Shown: piece by piece, positions 7,570-16,062 of the stretch
Layout: every line of letters starts with the position of its first letter
Numbering within the stretch: the first letter of the stretch is position 1
From: Actinocrinis puniceicyclus
Lineage (GTDB): Bacteria; Actinomycetota; Actinomycetes; Streptomycetales; Catenulisporaceae
DNA: 64,000 bases
NCBI RefSeq assembly: GCF_018283645.1
Contig: NZ_JAGSXH010000018.1
Location: 1-64,000, forward strand
Direction: 5' to 3'
Notes under the pieces: generated by a model
Seen by the model: only the letters and a program-made list of their open reading frames with translations
Databases searched by the model: none
Told to the model about the DNA's origin: nothing
Program-made: the position numbers and the translations under genes

Positions 7570-9405
7570 ATGCCCGACATCGTGCTCGGAATATCAGCCT
7601 TCTACCATGATAGCGCCGCGGCGCTCGTCGCCGACGGTGCCGTCGTCGCGGCCGCCCAGGAGGAACGCTTCACCCGGGTGCGGCACGACTCGGCGTTCCC
7701 GGCGAACGCCGTGCGGTACTGCCTGCGCGAGGCCGGGATCGGGCTGGGCGAGGTCGCCGCCGTGGCGTACTACGAGGACCCGCGGCTGAAATTCCGCCGC
7801 GTCCTGGCGACCCTGGCCTCCTCCGCGCCGACCGGATTCGCAGCGTTCGAACACACGCTGCCGCAGTGGCTGTCCTGGAAGCGGCGGATCGCCGACACCG
7901 TCCGGCGCGGGCTCGAAGCGCTCGGCGCCGGCCCGGTCCCGCGGATCGTCGCCCGGCGCCACCACGAGTCGCACGCCGCGTCGGCGTTCTTCCCCAGCCC
8001 CTACGAATCCGCCGCGGTGCTGTGCATCGACGGCGTGGGCGAGTGGGCGACGACGACGCTGTGGCACGGCCGGGGCACCGGCCTGGAACCGCTGGCCGAG
8101 ATCCGCTTCCCGCACTCCCTCGGCATGCTGTACTCGGCCTTCACCTACTACACCGGCTTCAAGGTCGACTCGGGCGAATACAAGGTGATGGGGCTGGCGC
8201 CGTACGGCGAGCCGGTCTACGAGGACGCGATCCGCACGAAGCTGATCGACCTCAAGCAGGACGGCTCCTTCCGGCTCGACATGGACTACTTCGAGTATCT
8301 GCGCGGCCAGGTCATGACCGGGCGCGGCTTCGAGAAGCTGTTCGGCGGCCCCCGGCGGCAACCGGAGAGCCCGCTGACCCAGCGGGAGTTCGACCTGGCC
8401 GCCTCGGTGCAGAAGGTCACCGAGGAAGCCGTGCTGCGCTTGGCCCGCAATGCCCGCGAACGCACCGGCGAGACGAAGCTGTGCCTCGCCGGCGGCGTCG
8501 CGCTCAACTGCGTGGCCAACGGCAAGATCGTGGAGCGCGGCGACTTCGACGGGGTGTGGATCCAGCCCGCCGCGGGCGACGCCGGCGGGGCACTCGGCGC
8601 GGCGCTCGCGGTGGCGCACGAGAGCGGGGCGAGCCGCGCCCATCTCGCGGACAAGCGCGACGGTATGTCCGGCGCGCTGCTCGGTCCGCGGTACACCGAC
8701 GAGCAGATCGGGCGCTGTCTTGACGCGCGAGGCGCGGTCTACCGGCGCATGGCTCCGCAGGAACTGGCCGAGCAGGTCGCCGCGCGGCTGGCCGAGAGCA
8801 AGGTCGTGGGCTGGTTCCAGGGCAGGATGGAGTTCGGGCCGCGGGCGCTGGGCGCGCGCTCGATCCTCGGCGACCCGCGCGACCCGCGCATGCAGAGCAC
8901 GATGAACCTCAAGATCAAGTTCCGTGAGTCCTTCCGCCCCTTCGCGCCCTCGGTGCTGGCCGAGCACGCGGGCGACTACTTCGCCCTCGACCAACCGAGC
9001 CCGTACATGCTGCTAGTGGCCCAGGTCGCGGCCGCCCAGCAGGTCGAGACGCGAAGCCCGCAGGGCGCCGCGGGCCTGGACCTGCTCAAACTCCGGCGCT
9101 CTACCATCCCGGCGGTCACCCACGTCGACTACTCGGCGCGGATCCAGACCGTCACCGAGCAGGACAACCCCGACTACCACCGGGTGCTGGCGGCCTTCCA
9201 CGCCGCGACCGGCTGCCCGGTCCTGGTCAACACCTCCTTCAACGTCCGCGGCGAGCCCATCGTCAACACACCCGAGGAGGCATACGTGTGCTTCATGCGG
9301 ACGAATATCGACGTGCTCGCCGTCGGCGGTTTCCTGCTGGACAAGGCGGATCAGCCGCAGTGGCGGGAGGAGAGCGACTGGCGCGAGGCCATCCCGCTGG
9401 ACTGA
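7570..9405 (+). CDS. O-carbamoyltransferase (TobZ/NodU/CmcH/SxtI family)
   Basis: Transfers a carbamoyl group from carbamoyl phosphate, via carbamoyl-adenylate made with ATP, to a hydroxyl of a small molecule. The 611 residues are the usual family length. The N-terminal Kae1/ASKHA-like domain opens with LGISAFYHDSAAAL and carries the HHESHAASAFF iron-binding cluster (His131, His132, His135) and CIDGVGEW. The C-terminal YrdC-like part has GRMEFGPRALGARSILGDPR near residue 418 and the late LVNTSFNVRGEPIV motif. An ATG with AAGGGA upstream is the start. The 48-aa SxtJ-like gene follows 75 bases later, an association known for saxitoxin SxtI/SxtJ. The acceptor is unknown; it could be a hydroxyl added by the oxygenase at 193. 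Confidence 0.93.
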   Translation: MPDIVLGISAFYHDSAAALVADGAVVAAAQEERFTRVRHDSAFPANAVRYCLREAGIGLGEVAAVAYYEDPRLKFRRVLATLASSAPTGFAAFEHTLPQWLSWKRRIADTVRRGLEALGAGPVPRIVARRHHESHAASAFFPSPYESAAVLCIDGVGEWATTTLWHGRGTGLEPLAEIRFPHSLGMLYSAFTYYTGFKVDSGEYKVMGLAPYGEPVYEDAIRTKLIDLKQDGSFRLDMDYFEYLRGQVMTGRGFEKLFGGPRRQPESPLTQREFDLAASVQKVTEEAVLRLARNARERTGETKLCLAGGVALNCVANGKIVERGDFDGVWIQPAAGDAGGALGAALAVAHESGASRAHLADKRDGMSGALLGPRYTDEQIGRCLDARGAVYRRMAPQELAEQVAARLAESKVVGWFQGRMEFGPRALGARSILGDPRDPRMQSTMNLKIKFRESFRPFAPSVLAEHAGDYFALDQPSPYMLLVAQVAAAQQVETRSPQGAAGLDLLKLRRSTIPAVTHVDYSARIQTVTEQDNPDYHRVLAAFHAATGCPVLVNTSFNVRGEPIVNTPEEAYVCFMRTNIDVLAVGGFLLDKADQPQWREESDWREAIPLD

Positions 9406-9480
9406 CCGGTCAGGCCCGGCGCGGGGGACGAGGCGGCACCACGAGATGACACGACACTGCGAACCGTGAGGAACAGGCGA

Positions 9481-9627
9481 ATGCGTAAGGCGTTGTTGTT
9501 CGTTCTCTACATCGCCGTGGTCACGCCGGTCGGCCTTCTGCTGCGCCTGGTACGTGACCCGATGCGGCGGAAGTTGAACGCTCGGGCGCACACCTACTGG
9601 ATCGAGTCCGCGCCCGCAGAGCACTGA
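9481..9627 (+). CDS. 48-aa SxtJ-like membrane peptide
   Basis: A small protein with GAGGAA 7-8 bases before its ATG. The first half is one hydrophobic segment (ALLFVLYIAVVTPVGLLL), followed by LRLVRDPMRRKLNARAHTYW and a short tail. From memory, SxtJ-family membrane proteins next to carbamoyltransferases carry a C-terminal TPIGLLxRLxxKDPLxRxFDxxAxSYW region of this kind but are roughly 130 residues long. This protein keeps only that C-terminal half, so it would be a minimal SxtJ, perhaps anchoring or activating the carbamoyltransferase at the membrane. It is too short for ordinary gene callers and easily missed. Confidence 0.7.
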   Translation: MRKALLFVLYIAVVTPVGLLLRLVRDPMRRKLNARAHTYWIESAPAEH

Positions 9628-9965
9628 AACGTTCGCTGCGGCGTCCCCGGAAGGGCGCGCGCCGCGGCGGACGGAAGCGGGCCGCGCGCGGCGCCGGCAC
9701 CGACCGGAACGGACACGTCCACTTCAGGCCATCGGCGGGCACTTGCCGCACCCGCCCGCGTCCGGAAAGACTCCGACGAGATAAATCAGGGCTCTGGTCG
9801 GCCGCGCCGTGTTCCGGCGGCGCGGCGCGGAGCATGCGCACTGGCCGGTGGAACCGTCGATCACAGCCGTCACGTGGCTGGGAACCTGCTCGTCGTCCCG
9901 GAACCGCCGCGCCGTCCGGGACGGCGCCGGCTTCTCATGCATGTCCTCAAGGGGGATAACCAGCC
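9628..9965. other. Intergenic gap before the third ligase
   Basis: No + strand gene seen. A short A/T-rich stretch near 9781-9790 is a possible promoter element for the ligase at 9966. A 72-codon frame on the opposite strand (9942 to 9724) with good third-position GC ends in GGCGKCPPMA. It is discussed as a weak finding and not called as a gene. Confidence 0.4.
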
Positions 9966-11282
9966 ATGACCGACCCCGTGACCGACGACTACATAGCGGA
10001 ATGCTCGTCTCCGCACAGCAGGCTGCGTGACGTGGTCGGGCAGGTGCGGTTTCCGCAGCGGTACTTCGAGTGCTTCGGCGACCGGCTGATGCCGCGTCCG
10101 TTCTTCATCCCGCAGCGGCAGATCCGGCAGTCGGCGCAGGACCTCGGCGCGCTGCTGGACATCCTGGCCGACCTGCCGCGGCGGCTTTTCGACGGCGACA
10201 TGGGCCAGTACTGCAACGAACTGGACATCAGCAAGCGGCAGGCGGCGCTCATGCAGCGCATCCCACGGGACCGCCCGACGCTGTTCGGGCGTGCGGACCT
10301 CTACCACGACGGCGAGCGGCTCAAGCTGCTGGAGTTCAACGTCGGCACCCAGCTCGGCGGGATCGACCAGGCCCAGGTGCCCGCGGCGTTGCTGACGGCC
10401 GAACCGTTCCGCGCCTTCGCCGACGAACACGGCCTCGACTACGTGCACACCGGCCGGCAGATCGCGAAGGCGCTGCGCGAGGCGGCCGAGCCGGTCACCG
10501 CGGGGGCCGAACCCGTCGTGGCGCTGCTTGAGGCCGACGGCGCGTTGGAGCGGCTGATGCCGCTCATGCGCTCGTTCATCGAGATGCTGCGGGGATGCGG
10601 ACTCGACATCCGTCTCGGCGAAGTGAGTCAGACCCGGTACCTCGACGGCAAGCTCGTTCTGGACGGCACGCCGATCGACGTGGTGCTGCGGTATTTCTCC
10701 GTCAACCAGATATGTCAGGACCCGAAGGGCGAGGAGGCGGTCGAGCCGATCTTCCGGGCACACGAGGCGGGCGGCACCGTCCTGCTGACGACGTTGGACA
10801 GCTTCCTCTACTCCAGCAAGGGCTGCCTGGCCCTGCTGTCCGACCCGTACTGGCGCGGCGCCTTCACGGCCGCGGAGTCGGACCTGGTGGACCGCGTCCT
10901 GCCGTGGACCCGGAAGCTGACCGCCGACCTCGTCGAACAGTGCCGGGACAGGCGCGAGAGCCTTCTGCTCAAACCGGCCAACGACTACGGCGGCCACGGC
11001 ATCGTGGTCGGCTGGACCACCACGGACGCGGACTGGAACGAGGCCCTGCGCGCGAACTGTGAGCGCGGCTACGTCGTGCAGGAGCGGGTGGTCCCGCGCC
11101 GCGAACCGGTGGTCGATCCGGTCACGGGCCGCGTCGAGGACTGGGTGGCCGCGTGGAGCGCGTTCCTCACCCCGGACGGCTATTCGGGTTCGCATATCAG
11201 AGCGCTGCCCGCAGGGGAGCACGGTATCATCGGCAGGGGCGCCAACGCGGCGACCCGCGTGACCGGCGTTTTCCATTACTAG
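9966..11282 (+). CDS. Circularly permuted ATP-grasp / glutathionylspermidine-synthase-like ligase
   Basis: A 438-residue protein with ATP-grasp elements in permuted order. The acceptor/metal region comes early (LKLLEFNVGTQLGGID, about residues 118-133) and the ATP-binding Lys/glycine loop late (LLLKPANDYGGHGIVVG, about residues 337-353), followed by YVVQERVVPRREP and the end GANAATRVTGVFHY. This layout is that of circularly permuted type-2 ATP-grasp and glutathionylspermidine-synthase-like proteins, which form amide bonds. It is therefore the third ligase of the left-hand pathway and unlike the other two. The ATG lies after a GGGGGAT stretch. Its TAG stop abuts an inverted-repeat element. Substrates are unknown. 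Confidence 0.75.
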   Translation: MTDPVTDDYIAECSSPHSRLRDVVGQVRFPQRYFECFGDRLMPRPFFIPQRQIRQSAQDLGALLDILADLPRRLFDGDMGQYCNELDISKRQAALMQRIPRDRPTLFGRADLYHDGERLKLLEFNVGTQLGGIDQAQVPAALLTAEPFRAFADEHGLDYVHTGRQIAKALREAAEPVTAGAEPVVALLEADGALERLMPLMRSFIEMLRGCGLDIRLGEVSQTRYLDGKLVLDGTPIDVVLRYFSVNQICQDPKGEEAVEPIFRAHEAGGTVLLTTLDSFLYSSKGCLALLSDPYWRGAFTAAESDLVDRVLPWTRKLTADLVEQCRDRRESLLLKPANDYGGHGIVVGWTTTDADWNEALRANCERGYVVQERVVPRREPVVDPVTGRVEDWVAAWSAFLTPDGYSGSHIRALPAGEHGIIGRGANAATRVTGVFHY

Positions 11283-11482
11283 TGTCCCGCGCCGGATATC
11301 CGTCGCATGAAAATCGGCCCCCGCATCCCGCCTGGCCGCGTTGCCGAAACGCCCACAGACGACTCACTGCGTTGATTGAGCACCGCGAGGGTGTTCCGGC
11401 GCCTTGCCGGCCGGGCGCGGATGACCGGACGTGCGCAGCCAGGTCGAGCAGAGTCATGCGACGGATGTCCGGCGCGGGACAC
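11282..11482. mobile_element. 201-bp MITE-like element with 29-bp terminal inverted repeats
   Basis: The ends 11282-11310 and 11454-11482 are inverted copies differing at one base of 29 (both begin GTGTCCCGCGCCGGA). The interior has no gene. Reading inward from the right end, an ATG inside the repeat opens a frame beginning MTLLDLAAHVRSS, which looks like the start of a lost transposase. A related fragment lies at 21337-21411. No clear target-site duplication was found. The element sits between the ligase and the MFS gene and could also act as a hairpin terminator. Confidence 0.65.
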
Positions 11483-11509
11483 CAGACGCTCTAGACGGGA
11501 TCCTCGCAG

Positions 11510-12829
11510 ATGGCCGGGGCGCAGGAGACGGCGCAGATGGCGCCGCTCGACCGGGAACACACGCCGGCGGCCGGCGGCGGGCAGCCGGCCGCGGGGCACG
11601 AGCCGAGCGAGGACGGTTCCGTCTTCGGCAACCGGGACTTCCGGTCCATGTTCATCGCCGCGGCCGCGAGCAGATTCGGCACCCAGATCAGCTACCTGGC
11701 GGTGCCGCTGCTGGCGATCCAGGCGCTGCACGCCGGCGCCGGCGCGGTCGGCCTGCTGACCACCCTCGCCACCCTGCCGTACCTGCTCATCGGGCTGCCC
11801 GCGGGAGCCTGGGTGGACCGGATGCGGCGGCGGCCCGTGCAGATCACCGCCGACCTGCTGCGCATGGCCTTGTTCGGCACGCTGCCGCTCGCGGCGGCCC
11901 TGCACGTCCTGACGCTCTGGCAGCTGTACACCGTGGTCCTGTTCAGCGGCTGCGCCACGGTGTTCTTCGAGGTGGCGTCGCAGAGCTACCTGCCCTTCGT
12001 GGTCGGCCGGCCGGGGCTGGTGGCGGCCAACGCGCGGCTCGCGAGCCTGACCGCGGTCAGCCAGGTCGCCGGACGCGGCGTCGGCGGATTCCTGATCCAG
12101 GCGATCACCGCGCCGTTCGCCATCGCCATCTACGCGGGCTGCTATCTCTGGTCGGCGCTGTGGCTGTTGCGCATCCGGTCGGCGGAACCGCAGTCCGGTC
12201 CGCGCCGGGAAGCGCGGCTGTGGCGGGAGATCGGCGAGGGGCTGCGCTTCGTGCTCGGTCACCCGCTGCTGCGGCCCATCGCGCTGTCGGCGACCTTGAC
12301 CAATCTGTCCGTGCAGATCAGCGTGGTCATGCTGCCCGTGGTGTTCGTGCGTCAGCTCGGGCTCTCGGACGGCGTGCTGGGGCTGTATCTGACCAGCGGA
12401 GGCGCCGGGGTGTTCCTGGGCACCAGTTGCGCGCGCGCGATCGGCCGCCGGCTCGGCAACGGCCGGGCGATGTGGATCATCGGCGTGGCGAGCACGCCCC
12501 TGGTGTTCGCGCTGCCGTTCATCGGCCGCGGCGCGCTGCTCTGGCTGGCCGCGCTGGCCTGGTTGGCCACGACGTTCCAGGTCGGCGTCAACAACGTCCT
12601 GCAGGTCAGCTTCCGTCAGCGCGCCACACCGGACGAATTGCTCGGCCGGATGAACGCGACGATGCGCTTCCTGCTGACCGGTGCGCTCGCGGTGGGGTCC
12701 GGGATCGCCGGTTTGATCGCGCAGTACCTCGGGTTGCGCACGGTGTTGTGGGTCGGTGCGGTCGGCTTGGCGCTCGCCTGGGTTCCCTGCTTCCTCTCCC
12801 CGCTGCGCGGCATGCGGGACCTGCCCTGA
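11510..12829 (+). CDS. MFS exporter
   Basis: A 439-residue major facilitator of the EntS-like drug/siderophore exporter group. About 40 polar residues precede a chain of hydrophobic segments consistent with 12 transmembrane helices. The loop after helix 2 reads PAGAWVDRMRRRPV, the conserved cytoplasmic motif A (GxxxDRxxRR). It would expel the product of the left-hand pathway through the cytoplasmic membrane. The first ATG is used; a second ATG 27 bases later is possible. It is the last gene of the + strand set and is separated from the third ligase by the MITE-like element. Confidence 0.85.
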   Translation: MAGAQETAQMAPLDREHTPAAGGGQPAAGHEPSEDGSVFGNRDFRSMFIAAAASRFGTQISYLAVPLLAIQALHAGAGAVGLLTTLATLPYLLIGLPAGAWVDRMRRRPVQITADLLRMALFGTLPLAAALHVLTLWQLYTVVLFSGCATVFFEVASQSYLPFVVGRPGLVAANARLASLTAVSQVAGRGVGGFLIQAITAPFAIAIYAGCYLWSALWLLRIRSAEPQSGPRREARLWREIGEGLRFVLGHPLLRPIALSATLTNLSVQISVVMLPVVFVRQLGLSDGVLGLYLTSGGAGVFLGTSCARAIGRRLGNGRAMWIIGVASTPLVFALPFIGRGALLWLAALAWLATTFQVGVNNVLQVSFRQRATPDELLGRMNATMRFLLTGALAVGSGIAGLIAQYLGLRTVLWVGAVGLALAWVPCFLSPLRGMRDLP

Positions 12830-12871
12830 CCCGGATGTATACGTGCACGTGCCCTGCCTTGAACCGCGCCG

Positions 12872-13320
12872 TCAGCAGGCTGCGTTGGTGATCGAGGCGG
12901 TGAAGATCTGCGTGTCGCCGGTGCGCGTGTCGGTCCACATCGGGTGGAAGACGTCGTGCTCCGCGGTGAGCGCCTGGTAGGTGCCGAGCCGGCGGGTGCT
13001 TCCGGTGCCGACGGCCTGGCGCGGGTCGAAGGACCGCGACCTGGGGTTGCAGGTGAACGGGCTGATCCCGGCTGGCGCCCGGGCCAGGGTGAGCGGCGGG
13101 CTCCAGGTGCGCGCCCCGTCCGCCGACGCGATCAGCAGCACGTAGAGAACGCAGAGTGTGCCGTCCGGGCCGATCGCGGTCACGGGCAGGGTGGCCGCCT
13201 GCGCCGCCGTCGCGGGCGCGAGCGTGATCGGCGCTTCGAAACCGCGCCCGCCGCCGAGCGAGCGTGTGAAGACGATGCCGTCGTTTCCGGTGATCGTGTA
13301 CGGCTCCTGACGGGGGCGCC
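12872..13320 (-). pseudogene. 3' remnant of a secreted BNR/sialidase-like gene
   Basis: In one frame the translation contains YTITGNDGIVFTRSLGGG, IASADGARTWSPPLTLA and, at the end, HPMWTDTRTGDTQIFTASI. These are features of the last blades of exo-alpha-sialidase / BNR-repeat proteins. No start, signal peptide or earlier blades can be found in frame: upstream the reading dissolves into Arg-rich non-coding sequence. It is read as the C-terminal remnant of a decayed gene. The blade DGTLCVLYVLL looks degenerate. I cannot tell what removed the 5' part. Confidence 0.5.
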
Positions 13321-13356
13321 GCCCTGTGGGCGGTCCGGCTTTCCGACGCGACGACT

Positions 13357-13370
13357 TCGAAATGTTTCGA
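13357..13370. promoter_or_regulatory. LacI-type palindromic operator candidate 1
   Basis: TCGAAATGTTTCGA: perfect 6-base arms around a 2-base centre, the CG-centred GAAA/TTTC pattern of many LacI-family sugar operators in actinobacteria. It is about 360 bases upstream of the importer, so its relevance is less sure than the second site. Confidence 0.45.
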
Positions 13371-13678
13371 CGACCGGCTCCCGCGATCAATTCGAAACTG
13401 TCGGATAACTTTCGGAAATGAATCATTGACGCCCGCCCTGCGCCGAGCGCATACTCTGCAACGATCCAAAGCTTCTCGTAACGGAGACCCCGTACGGTCA
13501 CGGCCCGTCCACCTGGCAGGTCCACCCGAGCATGCCCGGAGCCGGAAAGCAGGGGGTTGAAGTGCTCGGCACGACCTCGCGCACGGGCCCGACCCGCAGC
13601 CTCGCCACGGCCGGCCCGGCGCTTGACGCGCAGATCGGCGCACGTGCGAGACGTTTGCACCCTACAGGCCACCACGTT

Positions 13679-13692
13679 GCGAAAACTTTCGC
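13679..13692. promoter_or_regulatory. LacI-type palindromic operator candidate 2
   Basis: GCGAAAACTTTCGC: 6-base inverted arms around AC, ending 39 bases before the ATG of the solute-binding protein, where a repressor would block transcription. It shares the CGAAAnnTTTCG core with the site at 13357. No LacI gene is in the window. Confidence 0.6.
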
Positions 13693-13731
13693 CCGATTGT
13701 GACAATGACGACATATCAGGGGGTTTCCAGG

Positions 13732-15027
13732 ATGACGAGGAAAACGCGCAGCGTGACGGCTGCCGCGATCGGATTGGGTATCGCACTCGCCGCCACCGGC
13801 TGCGCCGGCGGCAGCAGCGCCGGCAGCGGCGGTTCGTCCGGCGGCAAGGTCACGTTGACCTTGTGGGAGAACGCGACGACCGGGCCCGGCGCGAAGTACT
13901 TCCAGGACGCCGCGAAGGCATACAGCGCGCTGCACCCGAACGTGACGATCAAGATCCAGACCATCCAGAACGAGGATCTCGACGGCAAGCTGCAGACCGC
14001 GCTCAACTCGAACTCCGCGCCGGACATCTTCCTGCAGCGCGGTGGCGGCAAGATGCAGGCCATGGTCGACGCCGGTCAGATCCAGGCGCTGAACCTCAGC
14101 GACACGGACAAGGCGAACGCCGGCGCGGCGGCCATCGCGGGCAACACGCTCGACGGCAAGGTCTACGCGATGCCGATCGACTCGCAGCCCGAGGGCATCT
14201 ACTACAGCAAGGACCTGTTCCAGCGGGCCGGCATCACCACGACGCCGACGACGATGGACGAGCTCGAGGCCGATGTCGCGAAGCTCAAGGCGATCAAGGT
14301 CGCGCCGATCGCGGTCGGCGCCAAGGACGCCTGGCCCGCCGCGCACTGGTACTACAACTTCGCCCTGCGCGAGTGCAGTCAGGACACCATGGCGAGCACC
14401 GCCAAGGCGCACAAGTTCACCGATCCGTGCTGGACCAAGGCCGGCGAAGACCTGACGTCGTTCCTCAAGGTCAGCCCCTTCCAGCAGGGGTTCCTGACGG
14501 CCTCGGCCCAGCAGGGCGCCGGGTCGTCGGCGGGCTTGCTCGCCAATCACAAGGCGGCCATGGAGCTCATGGGCAACTGGGACCCCGGAGTGATCGCCAG
14601 CCTGACCCCGGACCAGAAGCCGCTGCCGGACCTGGGCTGGTTCCCCTTCCCCGCCGTGGCCGGCGGCCAGGGCGACCCGAGCGCCATCATGGGCGGCAGC
14701 TCCGGATACTCGCTGTCCAAGAACGCGCCGAAGGAGGCCTTCGGCTTCCTCGAGTTCCTGGTCACCAAGGACCAGCAGGAGGCTTACGCCAACGCCTTCT
14801 TCACGATCCCGGTCAACAAGGACGCCCAGTCCGTCGTCACCGCCCCCTACAACATCTCGGCGCTGCAGGCGTTCAATAAGGCCGCCTACGCCATGCAGTT
14901 CCTTGACACCGAGTACGGCCAGAACGTCGGCAACGCCATGAACACCGCCGTGGTGAGCGTGATGGCCGGCCAGGGCACCGCCGCCGACATCGTCACGAAG
15001 ACCAACGCCGCCGCCGCGAGAGGCTGA
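13732..15027 (+). CDS. Sugar ABC transporter, extracellular solute-binding lipoprotein
   Basis: Family 1 solute-binding protein (431 residues) that captures a sugar or oligosaccharide outside the cell and hands it to the two permeases downstream. A lipoprotein signal is clear: MTRKTR, a hydrophobic core, and lipobox LAATGC with Cys24. A Gly/Ser linker follows, then the VTLTLWENATTGPGAKYFQD domain start typical of the family. I start at the ATG at 13732 rather than 13699 because the signal peptide begins there and a GGGGG stretch lies upstream. The first permease follows 12 bases after the stop. A LacI-type palindrome precedes the gene. The substrate is not deducible. Confidence 0.9.
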   Translation: MTRKTRSVTAAAIGLGIALAATGCAGGSSAGSGGSSGGKVTLTLWENATTGPGAKYFQDAAKAYSALHPNVTIKIQTIQNEDLDGKLQTALNSNSAPDIFLQRGGGKMQAMVDAGQIQALNLSDTDKANAGAAAIAGNTLDGKVYAMPIDSQPEGIYYSKDLFQRAGITTTPTTMDELEADVAKLKAIKVAPIAVGAKDAWPAAHWYYNFALRECSQDTMASTAKAHKFTDPCWTKAGEDLTSFLKVSPFQQGFLTASAQQGAGSSAGLLANHKAAMELMGNWDPGVIASLTPDQKPLPDLGWFPFPAVAGGQGDPSAIMGGSSGYSLSKNAPKEAFGFLEFLVTKDQQEAYANAFFTIPVNKDAQSVVTAPYNISALQAFNKAAYAMQFLDTEYGQNVGNAMNTAVVSVMAGQGTAADIVTKTNAAAARG

Positions 15028-15039
15028 GTAAGTAGACAC

Positions 15040-16062
15040 ATGAGCGACACCCTGGGTACTGACACGCCCACCGGGCGCCAGTCGCAGGGCACGCCTACAG
15101 TCGGGGACGCGGCCGAGCCCGCGTCCCCGACTTCGACGCGAGCGGCCGCGCGCCGCCGAGGCCGTGCCAAGATGCGACTCGAGATCGCGGTCCTGTCCGG
15201 ACCGCCGATCATCATGTTCGTAGCGTTCGTGATCTTCCCGGTCGCGCTCGCCGCGTACTACGGCTTCTACCGGTGGCACGGCTACGGGGCGCCCACCGAC
15301 TGGGTCGGCCTGAACAACTACAAGCTGATCCTCACCGACCCCGCGTTCCAGCAGGTGCTCTGGCACAACTTCCTGATCATGGTGCTCTCGCTCGTGATCC
15401 AGGGACCGCTGGCGATCGTCCTCGCGCTGCTGCTCAACCAGAAGATCCGCGGCCGCTCGGTCATCCGGGTCCTGATCTTCGTGCCCTTCATCATCTCCGA
15501 GGTCATCGTCGGCACCGGCTGGAGCCTGATGCTCCAGAGCAACGGCGCCCTCAACGGGCTGCTGCACAACACCGGACTGGACTTCATGCGGGCCGACTGG
15601 CTGGCCAACCCGAAGCTTGCGCTCTGGACGCTGATGGGCATCATCACGTGGAAGTACATCGGCTTCGCGGTGATCCTGATGCTCGCCGGCCTGCAGTCGA
15701 TCCCCGAGGAACTCTTCGAGGCCGCCGCGATCGACGGCGCCTCCTACTGGCAGATCCAGCGCCGCATCACGCTGCCGCTGCTGGGGCCGACGGTCCGCAT
15801 CTGGGGGCTGCTGTCGATCATCGGCTCGCTGCAGCTGTTCGACCTGGTCTACATCATCTGGGGCCAGTACATCTCGGGCACCGCGGGCACCTCGACCATG
15901 GCGATCTACATGGTCGGCCAGGGCCGCAACGCGGGCAACTACGGCTACGGCAGCGCCGTCGCGGTCGTGATGTTCCTGGTCTCGCTCGTCGTCGCGGTGA
16001 TCTACCAGCGCTTCGTCCTGCGCCGTGACCTGCGGGGCGCCGTCACACAAGGAGTCAGCTGA
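15040..16062 (+). CDS. Sugar ABC transporter permease (MalF/UgpA type)
   Basis: Inner-membrane permease of 340 residues with about six transmembrane helices after a ~45-residue polar N-terminus. The EAA loop that contacts the ATPase is present: ELFEAAAIDGASYWQIQRRI followed by TLPLLGP. It lies 12 bases downstream of the binding-protein gene, and its TGA overlaps the next ATG by one base. No ATPase gene is nearby; actinobacterial sugar importers of this class commonly share a distant MsiK-type ATPase. Confidence 0.93.
   Translation: MSDTLGTDTPTGRQSQGTPTVGDAAEPASPTSTRAAARRRGRAKMRLEIAVLSGPPIIMFVAFVIFPVALAAYYGFYRWHGYGAPTDWVGLNNYKLILTDPAFQQVLWHNFLIMVLSLVIQGPLAIVLALLLNQKIRGRSVIRVLIFVPFIISEVIVGTGWSLMLQSNGALNGLLHNTGLDFMRADWLANPKLALWTLMGIITWKYIGFAVILMLAGLQSIPEELFEAAAIDGASYWQIQRRITLPLLGPTVRIWGLLSIIGSLQLFDLVYIIWGQYISGTAGTSTMAIYMVGQGRNAGNYGYGSAVAVVMFLVSLVVAVIYQRFVLRRDLRGAVTQGVS

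Larger units (their letters stand above)
13321..13731. promoter_or_regulatory. Control region of the sugar ABC importer
   Basis: No gene seen on either strand. This 411-base stretch has lower GC than the surroundings at its ends and contains two palindromes of the same type (listed separately), the second just upstream of the solute-binding-protein gene. It probably holds the importer promoter. Confidence 0.5.

Noticed and set aside
7392-7610. ATGA-coupled 72-codon frame after the di-iron gene
   Set aside because: It runs into the carbamoyltransferase in another frame, is Arg-rich, and its repeat-coded residues come from the 18-bp tandem repeat.
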